Shown here: one piece after another, positions 42,741 to 50,553 of the stretch | Numbering within the stretch: position 1 is the first letter of the stretch | Layout: every line of letters starts with the position of its first letter | Source: Pseudomonas citri | GTDB lineage: Bacteria > Pseudomonadota > Gammaproteobacteria > Pseudomonadales > Pseudomonadaceae | Assembly: GCF_025336485.1 (NCBI RefSeq) | Contig: NZ_JAODAB010000002.1 | Location: 62,001-126,000, forward strand | Reading direction: 5' to 3' | Length of the DNA stretch: 64,000 bases | Position numbers and translations under genes: made by a program | Notes under the pieces: model-generated | What the model was told of the DNA's origin: nothing | The model's database searches: none | Seen by the model: only the letters and a program-made list of their open reading frames with translations

Positions 42741-43634
42741 ATGCACGCCAGCCTCAAGTCACTCATCACCTGGCCACCCTCCCGAGAAAACGCCCGCCGG
42801 TTCACATTGTTATTGTGCATCTGCTCGACCCTGGGCTGCCTGCTGGCCTACTGGTTGAACCATACGGTGTCGTTGGGCCTGCTGGCGTTGAATATGGCCG
42901 CCACGGCCGGCGTCTGGATACGCTACCGACTGTCGCGCAAGTCCATCAAGTTCCAACCCCAGGAATTGGCCGACCGGTTGCTCGAAGTCCAGGAGAACGA
43001 GCGCCATCGCCTCAGTCGCGAGCTGCATGACGACATCGGCCAGTTGCTGACCGCCGCCAAACTCCAGGGCGAATGGCTCAAGCGCCGGATGCCGGAAGAA
43101 CTGCAAGGCCAGTGCGCGTTACTGTGCGAGGCACTGGAAGAAACCCTCGACAAAGTCCGTGACGTATCGGCGATCCTCAACCCAAGGCAACTGACCAGCC
43201 TGGGACTGGAGGCCAGCCTGCGCGCGCACCTGCTCAAGACCCTGGCCAACGCCCCGGTCAAATGGAGTCTCGACTGCCAACAGCGTATGACCGGCATTCC
43301 GGAAGAAATGACCGTCGCGCTGTTTCGGATTGTCCAGGAAGCGGTCACCAACATCTTGCGCCATGCCCAGGCGAAAAACCTGCTGGTACGCCTGCAACGC
43401 CTGCCTGAGGGCCTGACACTGCAGATCATCGACGATGGCCAGGGATTCGTCCCGGCCACCCATCCCGCTCGAGAGGGCCAACGTGGCATGGCGGGCATGT
43501 CCGAGCGTGTCGAGCAACTGGGCGGTACCTTGCAAGTCATCAGCGAGGCCGGCAAAGGCACGCATATCGAAGCACGCTTGCCCTGGGCACCCCGCGCCTT
43601 GGAACGGGCCAGTAAGAATAAGGTTCTCCATTGA
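42741..43634 (+). CDS. NarL-type sensor histidine kinase (HisKA_3)
   Basis: A 297-residue kinase with two short N-terminal membrane helices (FTLLLCICSTLGCLLAYWLN; SLGLLALNMAATAGVWIRYR) and almost no periplasmic loop, so it senses within the membrane or cytoplasm. The dimerisation helix has His96 in RHRLSRELHDDIGQLLTA. HATPase motifs are IVQEAVTNILRHAQA and IIDDGQGF, then GQRGMAGMSERVEQLGG. The stop overlaps the regulator start (TTGA). The start ATG at 42741 lacks a clear ribosome site. The signal is unknown. Confidence 0.88.
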   Translation: MHASLKSLITWPPSRENARRFTLLLCICSTLGCLLAYWLNHTVSLGLLALNMAATAGVWIRYRLSRKSIKFQPQELADRLLEVQENERHRLSRELHDDIGQLLTAAKLQGEWLKRRMPEELQGQCALLCEALEETLDKVRDVSAILNPRQLTSLGLEASLRAHLLKTLANAPVKWSLDCQQRMTGIPEEMTVALFRIVQEAVTNILRHAQAKNLLVRLQRLPEGLTLQIIDDGQGFVPATHPAREGQRGMAGMSERVEQLGGTLQVISEAGKGTHIEARLPWAPRALERASKNKVLH

Positions 43635-44302
43635 TCTGTAATCTGCTGCTGGTAGACGACCACTCGCTGATCCGCGCCGGTGTGCGGGCGCTGGTCATGG
43701 ACATTCCCGGTTATGCCGTCATTGGCGAAGCCAACGACGGTGCGCAACTGGTGGAGCTGGTGGAGCGGCTCAACCCCGATATCGTGCTGCTGGACATTTC
43801 CATGAAAAACACCAGCGGCCTGGATGCCTTGCAGCAACTCAAGCGGGTGCGGCCCCACAGCAAGGTGCTGATCCTGTCGATGCACACCGACCCGGCGCTG
43901 ATCATGCAGGCGCTGGAATCCGGCGCCCATGGCTATCTGCTCAAGGACACCACCGCCAACGAGCTGGAACACGCCTTGAAGGCACTGCGCAATAACGAAC
44001 GCTACCTGAGTCCGGCCATCGCCCACACGGTGATCAACCAGGCGCTGACCCGCGCCCAGCGACACCGCCCCGATCCGGCCCAGCCCCAGGCCCCGGCGCA
44101 CAACCTGACGGCACGCCAATTGGAAATCCTGCGGCTGATCGTACGCGGCAAGTCCACCCGGGAAATTGCCAACGGCCTGAGCTTGAGCATCAAGACCGTG
44201 GAAACCCACCGCGCACAAATCATGAAGCGCCTGCAGATCCACGACGTGGCCGGCCTGGTGCTATTCGCCGTGCGTGAACAGATCATCAGCCTGGACGATT
44301 GA
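43631..44302 (+). CDS. NarL/FixJ-family response regulator
   Basis: A 223-residue regulator. The receiver is LLLVDDHSLIRAGVRALVMD with the phospho-acceptor Asp in DIVLLDISMKNTSG. A linker of about 30 residues, rich in Pro and Ala, precedes the LuxR-type helix-turn-helix (LTARQLEILRLIVRGKSTRE; NGLSLSIKTVETHRAQIMKR). The likely start is TTG at 43631, overlapping the kinase stop; AAGGTTCTCCA precedes it. The 3' end overlaps the convergent lipid kinase gene by 17 nt. Confidence 0.9.
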   Translation: MICNLLLVDDHSLIRAGVRALVMDIPGYAVIGEANDGAQLVELVERLNPDIVLLDISMKNTSGLDALQQLKRVRPHSKVLILSMHTDPALIMQALESGAHGYLLKDTTANELEHALKALRNNERYLSPAIAHTVINQALTRAQRHRPDPAQPQAPAHNLTARQLEILRLIVRGKSTREIANGLSLSIKTVETHRAQIMKRLQIHDVAGLVLFAVREQIISLDD

Positions 44303-45203
44303 GCGCCATCCTATCCCCCAACAGCGGCGAATCGCTCGGCAAGTGCATGCGCAGGGCCTTTGCCCGCACCGCGAAACGCAGACTGTCGACCTCCAGCGGT
44401 TCGCCGTCCAGGTTGATGTCCAACCCCTGGGCGACCTTGATCTCCACCCACGGCAAACGGGCGCGCACGAACATGTTGTCGATACCCAGGCCGCCGGCCA
44501 GCAAATCCTTCAACGTACTGACCACCTCCTGAGGCGCCGGCAGGATGCTGATGTCCAGCAATCCGTCATCCACCAACGCTTGCGGACACAACACATGCCC
44601 TCCCCCAGCCTGCCGGCCATTGCCGATGCCCAGGGCCAGCAAGTCGCCTCGCCAATGGAAACCGGGGCCCTGCAGCTCGCCGTAGGCTGCACTCAGCTCA
44701 CTGAAGCGCGATAAGCCGGTGAACAGGTAAGCGGCGCCTCCCAGGATTTTCTTGAGATCCTCCGACGTATTGACCGTCACTTGGCTGCCGAAACCACCGG
44801 TGGCCATGTTCAGGAAAACCCGGTCGCCGACTTCACCGAGGTCGACGGTCCGTGGCGCGATATCCAGCAGGTCCAACGCCTGCTCCGCCTCCAGTGGGAC
44901 GCCTGCCGCCCGGGCAAAATCATTGGCCGTACCCAACGGCAGCAGCACCAGGCTGGCCTCGCTCGATCGAAGGGCGATCGCTTCGGCGATATCGCGCACG
45001 GTGCCGTCTCCGCCACCGGCAATCAGCTGCGTGCAGCCAGCGTCGAGCGCCTCATGGACACATCGCCGGGCGTCGCCGGCCTCCCAGGTCAAGCGTACCG
45101 CCAGGTCCCAGCCTTGCTTGCGCTTGCGCATCACAGCGGCACGAACCTCTTCGTTGAGCGCTTGCTTGCCATGCAGGATCAACAGCGCCTTGCCTTTGCT
45201 CAT
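44286..45203 (-). CDS. YegS-like lipid kinase
   Basis: A 305-residue diacylglycerol/sphingosine kinase-type protein. The nucleotide-binding GGGDGTV motif is at QLIAGGGDGTVRDIAEAI, followed by LLPLGTANDFARAAGV. NMATGGFGSQVTVNTSEDLK and the late NLDGEPLEVDSLRFAV complete the family pattern. E. coli YegS (about 299 residues) phosphorylates phosphatidylglycerol in vitro. The ATG at 45203 (MSKGKALLILHGKQALNEEV) fits the family start. Confidence 0.9.
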   Translation of the reverse strand: MSKGKALLILHGKQALNEEVRAAVMRKRKQGWDLAVRLTWEAGDARRCVHEALDAGCTQLIAGGGDGTVRDIAEAIALRSSEASLVLLPLGTANDFARAAGVPLEAEQALDLLDIAPRTVDLGEVGDRVFLNMATGGFGSQVTVNTSEDLKKILGGAAYLFTGLSRFSELSAAYGELQGPGFHWRGDLLALGIGNGRQAGGGHVLCPQALVDDGLLDISILPAPQEVVSTLKDLLAGGLGIDNMFVRARLPWVEIKVAQGLDINLDGEPLEVDSLRFAVRAKALRMHLPSDSPLLGDRMALNRPG

Positions 45204-45279
45204 CGTGGTCTCCGTCAATGGAAGGTTCAGCAGATGGGACCGCGCCTGCGCGCGAAAAAGCCCGGCAAGGAGCAAATTA

Positions 45280-45402
45280 ATGAACAACCACGATGACACG
45301 CCGGAAAAAAACAGCCGGACAGATCAGCCCACCGTCCTGCATTCGAAGAGTTTTCTTACAAGGCCTGGCGAATCCGCTCAATTGACCCTCTGGCGGTATT
45401 GA
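45280..45402 (+). CDS. Possible small protein of 40 residues
   Basis: AAGGAGC stands 7 nt before ATG, an excellent ribosome site, and the frame reads MNNHDDTPEKNSRTDQPTVL then HSKSFLTRPGESAQLTLWRY before TGA. It is polar with no membrane segment. I do not recognise it. It is kept because the translation signal is strong for such a short frame in an otherwise empty 440-nt gap. Confidence 0.4.
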   Translation: MNNHDDTPEKNSRTDQPTVLHSKSFLTRPGESAQLTLWRY

Positions 45403-45644
45403 GACACTTTGGCTGAACCAATAAAACGCTCATTACACAAGGATGCAGCAAGCCATGGATGGATACGTCGCGGCCCGTGAGGGCCGGATCAACAGTTCGA
45501 ACAGTAGCGGCCACGGGGATGTAGCGCCCCATGCATAGCCGTGAATACAAGCTGTCGCACCGACGACCCGCGTCTTTCGGAAGCGGGCGAACCGATACCC
45601 AAGACGAATGCAAACATTGCAAGAGTCCCGTAGGAGGAATTGAT

Positions 45645-45839
45645 TTGGAACCGCGCGTCGTTGAACTGGAAACCCACCTTAAATACATCCGCAGGGACAT
45701 GGATGAAATTCGCACCGATGTGAAGGTGATCCGTCACCGGGTGGCCTATTCGGCAGGTGCAGCAGCAGTGGTGATCGGCCTGCTGGGCTGGATTGCCAAC
45801 AGCCGCTTCGAACAGCTGGTGACGCTGCTCACGCCATGA
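45645..45839 (+). CDS. XhlA-like small membrane protein
   Basis: A 64-residue protein. The first half is a coiled coil with heptad pattern (VVELETHLKYIRRDMDEIRT, DVKVIRHRV), followed by one membrane helix (YSAGAAAVVIGLLGWIANS). This is the layout of XhlA (hemolysin/holin-associated) proteins of phages. The start is TTG at 45645, set by a perfect AGGAGG 7 nt upstream; the frame is open further upstream but not protein-like. No phage genes are nearby. Confidence 0.75.
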   Translation: MEPRVVELETHLKYIRRDMDEIRTDVKVIRHRVAYSAGAAAVVIGLLGWIANSRFEQLVTLLTP

Positions 45840-45861
45840 GGCCACTAGAGGTGTACAGCAA

Positions 45862-45883
45862 GCCCGGACATCCTTGTCCGGGC
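45862..45883. terminator. Hairpin between convergent XhlA-like gene and moeA
   Basis: GCCCGGACA and TGTCCGGGC form a perfect 9-bp stem with the loop TCCT in the 55-nt gap between convergent genes. There is no T-run, so it may act as a weak or Rho-assisted stop. Confidence 0.55.
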
Positions 45884-45894
45884 CAGAGCAGGCA

Positions 45895-47121
45895 CTAACC
45901 CAGGACTTCACTCAACGGTATAAAACCCGTCTCGTCGCCCTCGGCCAGCGTCCTGCCTTCAAGCACCTCGACCAGGCCGTCGGCCCAGGCCGCGCTACGC
46001 AGCACACCAGAACTCTGGTTCCGGTAAATGATCGCACGCCCATTCTCCAGGCGGCCTCGCAAGTACTCTCGCCGGTTGCCAGCCTTCGGCCAAACGAAAC
46101 CGGCCGGCACCGTGAACTTGAGCGGTGCCACCGATTGGACACCCTGGCGTCGCAACAGGTAGGGCCGAGCCAGTAGTGCGAACGTCACCAACGTCGAAGC
46201 GGGGTTGCCGGGCAGGCCTATCACCGGTACGCCACGGAAGTGCCCGAATGTCAGCGGCTTTCCGGGCTTGATGGCGAGCTTCCACAGGCTCAGCTCACCT
46301 TCTTCGCGCAATGCGACGCCCAGGAAGTCAGCTTCCCCCACCGACACACCGCCTGTGGACAGGATCAGGTCGACATCCGACAACTGCGCCAGGCGCTCGC
46401 GAGTGGCCGGCAAGTCGTCAGGCAGGATGCCCGCATCGACCACCTCGCAACCCAGCCGCTGCAACCAGCTGCAGAGCAGCACCCGGTTGCTGTTATAGAT
46501 CTGCCCCAGGGCCAACGCCTGGCCAGGCTCGACCAATTCATCCCCGGTGGACAACACCGCAACGCGCACCTTGCGCACCACATCCAACGACGCGCAGCCC
46601 AAGGAGGCCGCCAACCCCAGCTCGATGGGCCCCAGGCGAGTGCCGGCCGAGAGAACCACTTCCCCAACGGTGGTTTCCTGCCCTTGGGCACGGATGTTCT
46701 GCCCACTGACCAGAGGCTCGGTGAACCGTACCCGCTGGTCGCTCTCGATCACCGCGTTTTCCTGCATCTCGACGCAATCGGCGCCAGCAGGCACTGGCGC
46801 CCCGGTGAAAATGCGCGCGCATGTGCCAGCCGCCAACGGCTCCGGGGCCTGCCCGGCGAAGATCCGCTGGCTGACCTCCAGCGGCTCGCCATTCCAATCA
46901 GCCAGTCGCAAGGCGTAGCCATCCATGGCGCTGTTGGGCCATGGCGGCAGATCGAGCGTCGACACCAGGTCTTCGGCGAGTACCCGTCCTTGGGCGGCGG
47001 CCAAGGGCACGTGTTCGCGCTGCAGGATCGGCGTGGCCGTCGCCATCTCGAGCAACCGCTGCTGTGCAACCTCGACCGCCATCAAGGCGCCGGCCTTGCC
47101 CGGTTTACCCACGGGATTCAC
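45895..47121 (-). CDS. moeA: Molybdopterin molybdenumtransferase MoeA
   Basis: Inserts molybdate into adenylylated molybdopterin; 408 residues. Conserved segments are NSAMDGYALR with substrate-binding residues, RIFTGAPVPAGADCV, the MPT-binding core VLSTGDELVEPGQALALGQ and ILSTGGVSVGEADF, and VIGLPGNPASTLVTF. The GTG at 47121 overlaps moaB by 17 nt; an ATG at 47082 (MAVEVAQQRLLEM) is a plausible alternative. Its product is needed by the nitrate reductase encoded at 18167. Confidence 0.94.
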   Translation of the reverse strand: MNPVGKPGKAGALMAVEVAQQRLLEMATATPILQREHVPLAAAQGRVLAEDLVSTLDLPPWPNSAMDGYALRLADWNGEPLEVSQRIFAGQAPEPLAAGTCARIFTGAPVPAGADCVEMQENAVIESDQRVRFTEPLVSGQNIRAQGQETTVGEVVLSAGTRLGPIELGLAASLGCASLDVVRKVRVAVLSTGDELVEPGQALALGQIYNSNRVLLCSWLQRLGCEVVDAGILPDDLPATRERLAQLSDVDLILSTGGVSVGEADFLGVALREEGELSLWKLAIKPGKPLTFGHFRGVPVIGLPGNPASTLVTFALLARPYLLRRQGVQSVAPLKFTVPAGFVWPKAGNRREYLRGRLENGRAIIYRNQSSGVLRSAAWADGLVEVLEGRTLAEGDETGFIPLSEVLG

Positions 47122-47644
47122 AAGGCGCCGCCTGCTTCAAATGGGCCACGAAGTTGCAGGGCCGATGCCGCACATCCAATTGCTCGGCCAGGATCCCGTC
47201 CCATCCGGTGCGCACTGCGTTAGTGGACCCCGGCAGGCAGCAGACCAACGTGCCATTGGCCAGCCCCGCCAGCGCCCGGGACTGCACAGTGGAGGTGCCG
47301 ATATCCGCCACGGAGATCTGTCGGAACAACTCACCGAAGCCATCGACCTGCTTGTCCAGCAGGCACGCAACAGCTTCCGGGGTGCTGTCACGACCGGTGA
47401 ACCCGGTACCGCCAGTGATCAGCACCACTTGCACCACCTCTTCGGCAATCCAGGTCGCGACCTGCGCGCGAATCTTGTACAAATCATCCTTGAGCAACAC
47501 CCGCGCTGCCAAATGGTGGCCGGCCGCCGTGAGCCTGTCCACGAAGAGTTGCCCGGACGTGTCGGTTTCCAGGGTACGGGTATCACTGACAGTCAGCACC
47601 GCAATGTTGAGCGGCACGAAAGGTACATCAGCCTTGGCTTTCAT
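47105..47644 (-). CDS. moaB: Molybdenum cofactor biosynthesis protein MoaB/MogA-type
   Basis: Adenylates molybdopterin before metal insertion; 179 residues. Family signatures are IAVLTVSDTRTLETDTSGQL at the N-terminus, VVLITGGTGFTGRDSTPEAV near residue 73, and CLPGSTNAVRTGWDGILAEQ. The ATG at 47644 is 78 nt from the divergent mobA start. It overlaps moeA downstream, so the two are one operon. Confidence 0.95.
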   Translation of the reverse strand: MKAKADVPFVPLNIAVLTVSDTRTLETDTSGQLFVDRLTAAGHHLAARVLLKDDLYKIRAQVATWIAEEVVQVVLITGGTGFTGRDSTPEAVACLLDKQVDGFGELFRQISVADIGTSTVQSRALAGLANGTLVCCLPGSTNAVRTGWDGILAEQLDVRHRPCNFVAHLKQAAPCESRG

Positions 47645-47722
47645 AGGCTCGTCCAGTTGTATGGGAAATAGCCTGGTGTTATATCACAGCCCTTGATTTT
47701 TTCGCCTGTGCGGAGACACACC

Positions 47723-48319
47723 ATGACCTCGGAAATCCCCCTGCCCCCCTGCTCCGTCCTGCTGTTGGCGGGTGGCCGCGGACAACGCATGGGCGGGCAG
47801 GACAAAGGCCTGCTGCCATGGCGGGGCGAACCGTTGATAGCGCATCTGCATCGACGGACCCGGGCCATGAGCGATGACCTGATCATCTCATGCAACCGCA
47901 ATCGCGAACGTTATGCACTCTACGCCGATCAACTGGTGCACGACGACGAAGGCGACTTCCCCGGCCCGCTGGCCGGCATCCGGGCAGGCCTGAAGGTGGC
48001 AAGGCATTCTTTTCTGCTGGTGCTGCCGTGCGATGTACCGCAGATCGACGCGGAGCTGCTCGACAACATGCGCGCAACGGCCAGCCTGCAACCCCACAAG
48101 CCGCTGATGATCCGACACGGCGAACATTGGGAACCGTTGCTGTGCATCATTCCGTTGGCCTTGGCGCCCGCCTTCGAATACGCCTGGAGCGAGGGAGAAC
48201 GCAGCCCCGGTCGCCTCATGCGCTCGCTGCACGCCACTGCCCTGCAATGCCCGGCCGACGATCCACGGCTGGCCAACCTGAATACGCCGGAGCTGCTGGA
48301 GCGGCATAAAGACCACTAG
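47723..48319 (+). CDS. mobA: Molybdenum cofactor guanylyltransferase MobA
   Basis: Attaches GMP to molybdopterin, giving the bis-MGD cofactor used by nitrate reductases; 198 residues. The nucleotide-binding loop is [40 protein letters not shown] and [13 protein letters not shown] carry the metal-binding Asp. The ATG at 47723 follows GGAGACACACC. It is divergent from moaB-moeA. Confidence 0.95.
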   Translation: MTSEIPLPPCSVLLLAGGRGQRMGGQDKGLLPWRGEPLIAHLHRRTRAMSDDLIISCNRNRERYALYADQLVHDDEGDFPGPLAGIRAGLKVARHSFLLVLPCDVPQIDAELLDNMRATASLQPHKPLMIRHGEHWEPLLCIIPLALAPAFEYAWSEGERSPGRLMRSLHATALQCPADDPRLANLNTPELLERHKDH

Positions 48320-48354
48320 TGGCCTGTGTGGCTAATTCGAGTACAGGCCACTAG
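48316..48354 (+). terminator. Hairpin at the end of mobA
   Basis: CTAGTGGCCTGT, which contains the mobA stop codon, pairs perfectly over 12 bp with ACAGGCCACTAG after a 15-nt loop. There is no T-run, so the terminator role is tentative. Confidence 0.5.
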
Positions 48355-48423
48355 CCAGGAACTTGCGCGCGATGTATACGTCTGAATGTCAGTAACTTGA
48401 AGAATCCATCTCGGAGAAACACC

Positions 48424-48645
48424 ATGACTCATCGGACCCTCGCCACTTTCATGCTCGCACTGGGCCTCGCCACTCTCGCCGGGTGCGCATCGCCAACAGT
48501 GATCACCTTGAATGACGGTCGAGAAATCCAGGCCGTCGACACGCCCAAGTACGACGAAGAAAGCGGCTTCTACGAATTCGAACAGCTGGACGGGAAGCAC
48601 ACCCGCGTGAACAAGGATCAGGTTCGTACTGTCAAGGATCTGTAA
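48424..48645 (+). CDS. YgdI/YgdR-family small lipoprotein
   Basis: A 73-residue lipoprotein. The signal MTHRTLATFMLALGLATLAG ends in a lipobox (LAGC) with acylated Cys21. The mature part (TVITLNDGREIQAVDTPKYD, then VNKDQVRTVKDL) is the DUF903 SH3-like fold of YgdI/YgdR. GGAGAAACACC precedes the ATG. The function is unknown; it is expected at the inner face of the outer membrane. Confidence 0.92.
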   Translation: MTHRTLATFMLALGLATLAGCASPTVITLNDGREIQAVDTPKYDEESGFYEFEQLDGKHTRVNKDQVRTVKDL

Positions 48646-48677
48646 TCCGCGACATTGCTGCCAGATAGAATAAGAAG

Positions 48678-48714
48678 AAACGGTGCTTGTTCCGTAAGGA
48701 AAGCACCGTTTTTT
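48678..48714 (+). terminator. Terminator after the lipoprotein gene
   Basis: AAACGGTGCTT and AAGCACCGTTT form a perfect 11-bp stem followed by a run of T. It lies 33 nt past the stop codon; A-richness on the left side allows some action on the convergent pseudouridine synthase gene. Confidence 0.92.
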
Positions 48715-48762
48715 TAGGCTTCGATTTGGGTGTATCGGCGTAGTTCAAGGGGCGCGCCCAAT

Positions 48763-49653
48763 CTACCACTGCAACTCAATATCGCTCTCGAACACTCGCT
48801 CCACCCCCGTGACCGGATCAATGAACCGCAGCGCCTGAGCCAACAGTTTGAGCGGGCGAGCATAGTCATCCTCGACATCACGAAGCACATCCGGATAAAA
48901 CGGATCATTACAGATCCCCGCCCCCAGGGCGTTCATATGCACCCGCAACTGGTGCTTCTTGCCCGTCACCGGAAACAAGCCATAGCGCCATAGCTCGCCG
49001 TTTCTCTCCAATACTTCGATGGCCGTTTCGGTATTGGGCTCGCCCGGCGCTTCCTGCATCCTGAAAAAGGGCTCGCCGTCGACCATTCGGCTCTTGTGCA
49101 CCCGGGGGAAGGACAACTCGGGCAAGGCGCGGGCGATGGCCTGGTAACGTTTTTCGATCTGTCGCGTGGGAAACAACGACTGATACGCCGACCGGGTGTG
49201 CGGATTGGCCGAAAACAACACCAACCCAGCCGTGTGCCGGTCGATGCGGTGCAAGGGCACCAGGTGGGGATTGTCCAGTCGACGGATCAGCCGCCGCAGC
49301 AAGGTTTGTTCGACATACTCGCCCGCCGGAGTAACCGGCAGGAAATGCGGCTTGTCGGCCACCACCAGATGCTCGTCGGCATACAGGATCGACTCCACCA
49401 CCGGGATCGGCTTCTCATCGGGCACTTCACGAAAATAATGGATACGCAGGCCTTCACGATAGGGCAAATCCAGCGCAATGGCCTTGCCCTGCGCATCCAG
49501 CACCCGACCCCGGGCAATCCGGTCCAGCCACTGCTCACGGCTGATGCTGCCGAAGTGTTCGCACAGGCATTCCAACACCGTCGACCAGGCGCCGGGGGGT
49601 AGATACAGCGTGCTGGCTTGATGGCGCGCGGGGCAAAACGACGAACCGGACAT
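48763..49653 (-). CDS. RluA-family pseudouridine synthase
   Basis: Isomerises uridine to pseudouridine in RNA; 296 residues. The catalytic Asp motif is HRIDRHTAGLVLFS near residue 137. Supporting segments are ADEHLVVADKPHFLPVTPAG and the late VTGKKHQLRVHMNALG. An S4-like N-terminal segment precedes the core (CEHFGSISREQWLDRIARGR). I chose the ATG at 49653 over one 33 nt upstream. The exact RNA target cannot be told from sequence. Confidence 0.92.
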   Translation of the reverse strand: MSGSSFCPARHQASTLYLPPGAWSTVLECLCEHFGSISREQWLDRIARGRVLDAQGKAIALDLPYREGLRIHYFREVPDEKPIPVVESILYADEHLVVADKPHFLPVTPAGEYVEQTLLRRLIRRLDNPHLVPLHRIDRHTAGLVLFSANPHTRSAYQSLFPTRQIEKRYQAIARALPELSFPRVHKSRMVDGEPFFRMQEAPGEPNTETAIEVLERNGELWRYGLFPVTGKKHQLRVHMNALGAGICNDPFYPDVLRDVEDDYARPLKLLAQALRFIDPVTGVERVFESDIELQW

Positions 49654-49725
49654 TGGCAACTCTTGATCACGTAGGCAGGCCGGCATTATCCGCCAGCGAC
49701 GCCGGTCAGCCCAGCGATGATTGCT

Positions 49726-50043
49726 TCACGCCGTGATCGACGCTGGTGTTGCCGCCTCGGTGAATTCCTTCAACCAGCGCAATACCTCCACCGCCTCCCA
49801 GCGCCCCGGGTCGTAAAGCGCGTACAACAGTCCCTGGTAGCCGACCACATCCAATTGCTTGTGATAACCGGCACGCTGGAACAACGCTTCGATTTCCGCG
49901 AAACAAGTATTGAAATGCAGTTTACTGAAAGGAGTCTTGCCTTCGGTAACCAGCCCGTCCAGGCGCAATTCCAGGACTGCTTCGCGCACAACGTCCGCGG
50001 ACATCCGGTTCACGCTGTTTTTCAGTTGTTCGACATTGACCAA
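49726..50043 (-). CDS. Conserved hypothetical protein
   Basis: A 105-residue soluble protein without a recognised domain (NRMSADVVREAVLELRLDGL; YQGLLYALYDPGRWEAVEVL). The likely start is TTG at 50043, 8 nt after GGAGAG; an upstream ATG 30 nt earlier would read through the ribosome site. The amphipathic helices suggest a small globular regulator or adaptor, but no function can be assigned. Confidence 0.65.
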   Translation of the reverse strand: MVNVEQLKNSVNRMSADVVREAVLELRLDGLVTEGKTPFSKLHFNTCFAEIEALFQRAGYHKQLDVVGYQGLLYALYDPGRWEAVEVLRWLKEFTEAATPASITA

Positions 50044-50136
50044 GGGACACTCTCCAGATAGCTGTATGCACATACAGTACCCGAAGAATTTTTTTTCGCC
50101 AATGCCTGCGCGCCAGACTCGACGTACGGAAAGGAC

Positions 50137-50376
50137 TCAACGCAGAAACGCGGCGACCTGATCAGCGTCATCGAAAGGCCAGTCCAACTCCGCACCGGTA
50201 TCGACCCTGCGCAACACCGGAATCCGCAGCCCGTAGGTCTCGAACAGCGCCTCGCTTTCAGCGATATCCACCAACTCGACCAACAGGCCATGCTCAACGA
50301 AAGGCATCAACACCCCTTCGGCCACTTCGCACAGATGGCAACCCAGGGTACCGAACAACTGGCATTCAGCAGACAT
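50137..50376 (-). CDS. Glutaredoxin-like protein
   Basis: A 79-residue thioredoxin-fold protein with a CXXC pair (LFGTLGCHLCEVAEGVLMPF), and a cis-Pro region IPVLRRVDTGAEL. This is the DUF836/glutaredoxin-like group, usually of unknown partner. The ATG at 50376 is favoured over 50391. It faces the divergent Kef-type gene. Confidence 0.85.
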   Translation of the reverse strand: MSAECQLFGTLGCHLCEVAEGVLMPFVEHGLLVELVDIAESEALFETYGLRIPVLRRVDTGAELDWPFDDADQVAAFLR

Positions 50377-50553
50377 GGCAGGTAGACCCACAAAAGATAG
50401 ACGGTCATTCTAGGCCGGCCTCGGGAAACCGTCGAGCCGGGGCACTTCGGTAAAATCCTGATGCAAATCATTGAGCACTAACGCCTTTGCGGCAATGCTT
50501 GGCGCTTTCTCGCCTTCTACGCTTGTGCCTGTCGCTGTGAAACGGAGTTCCCC

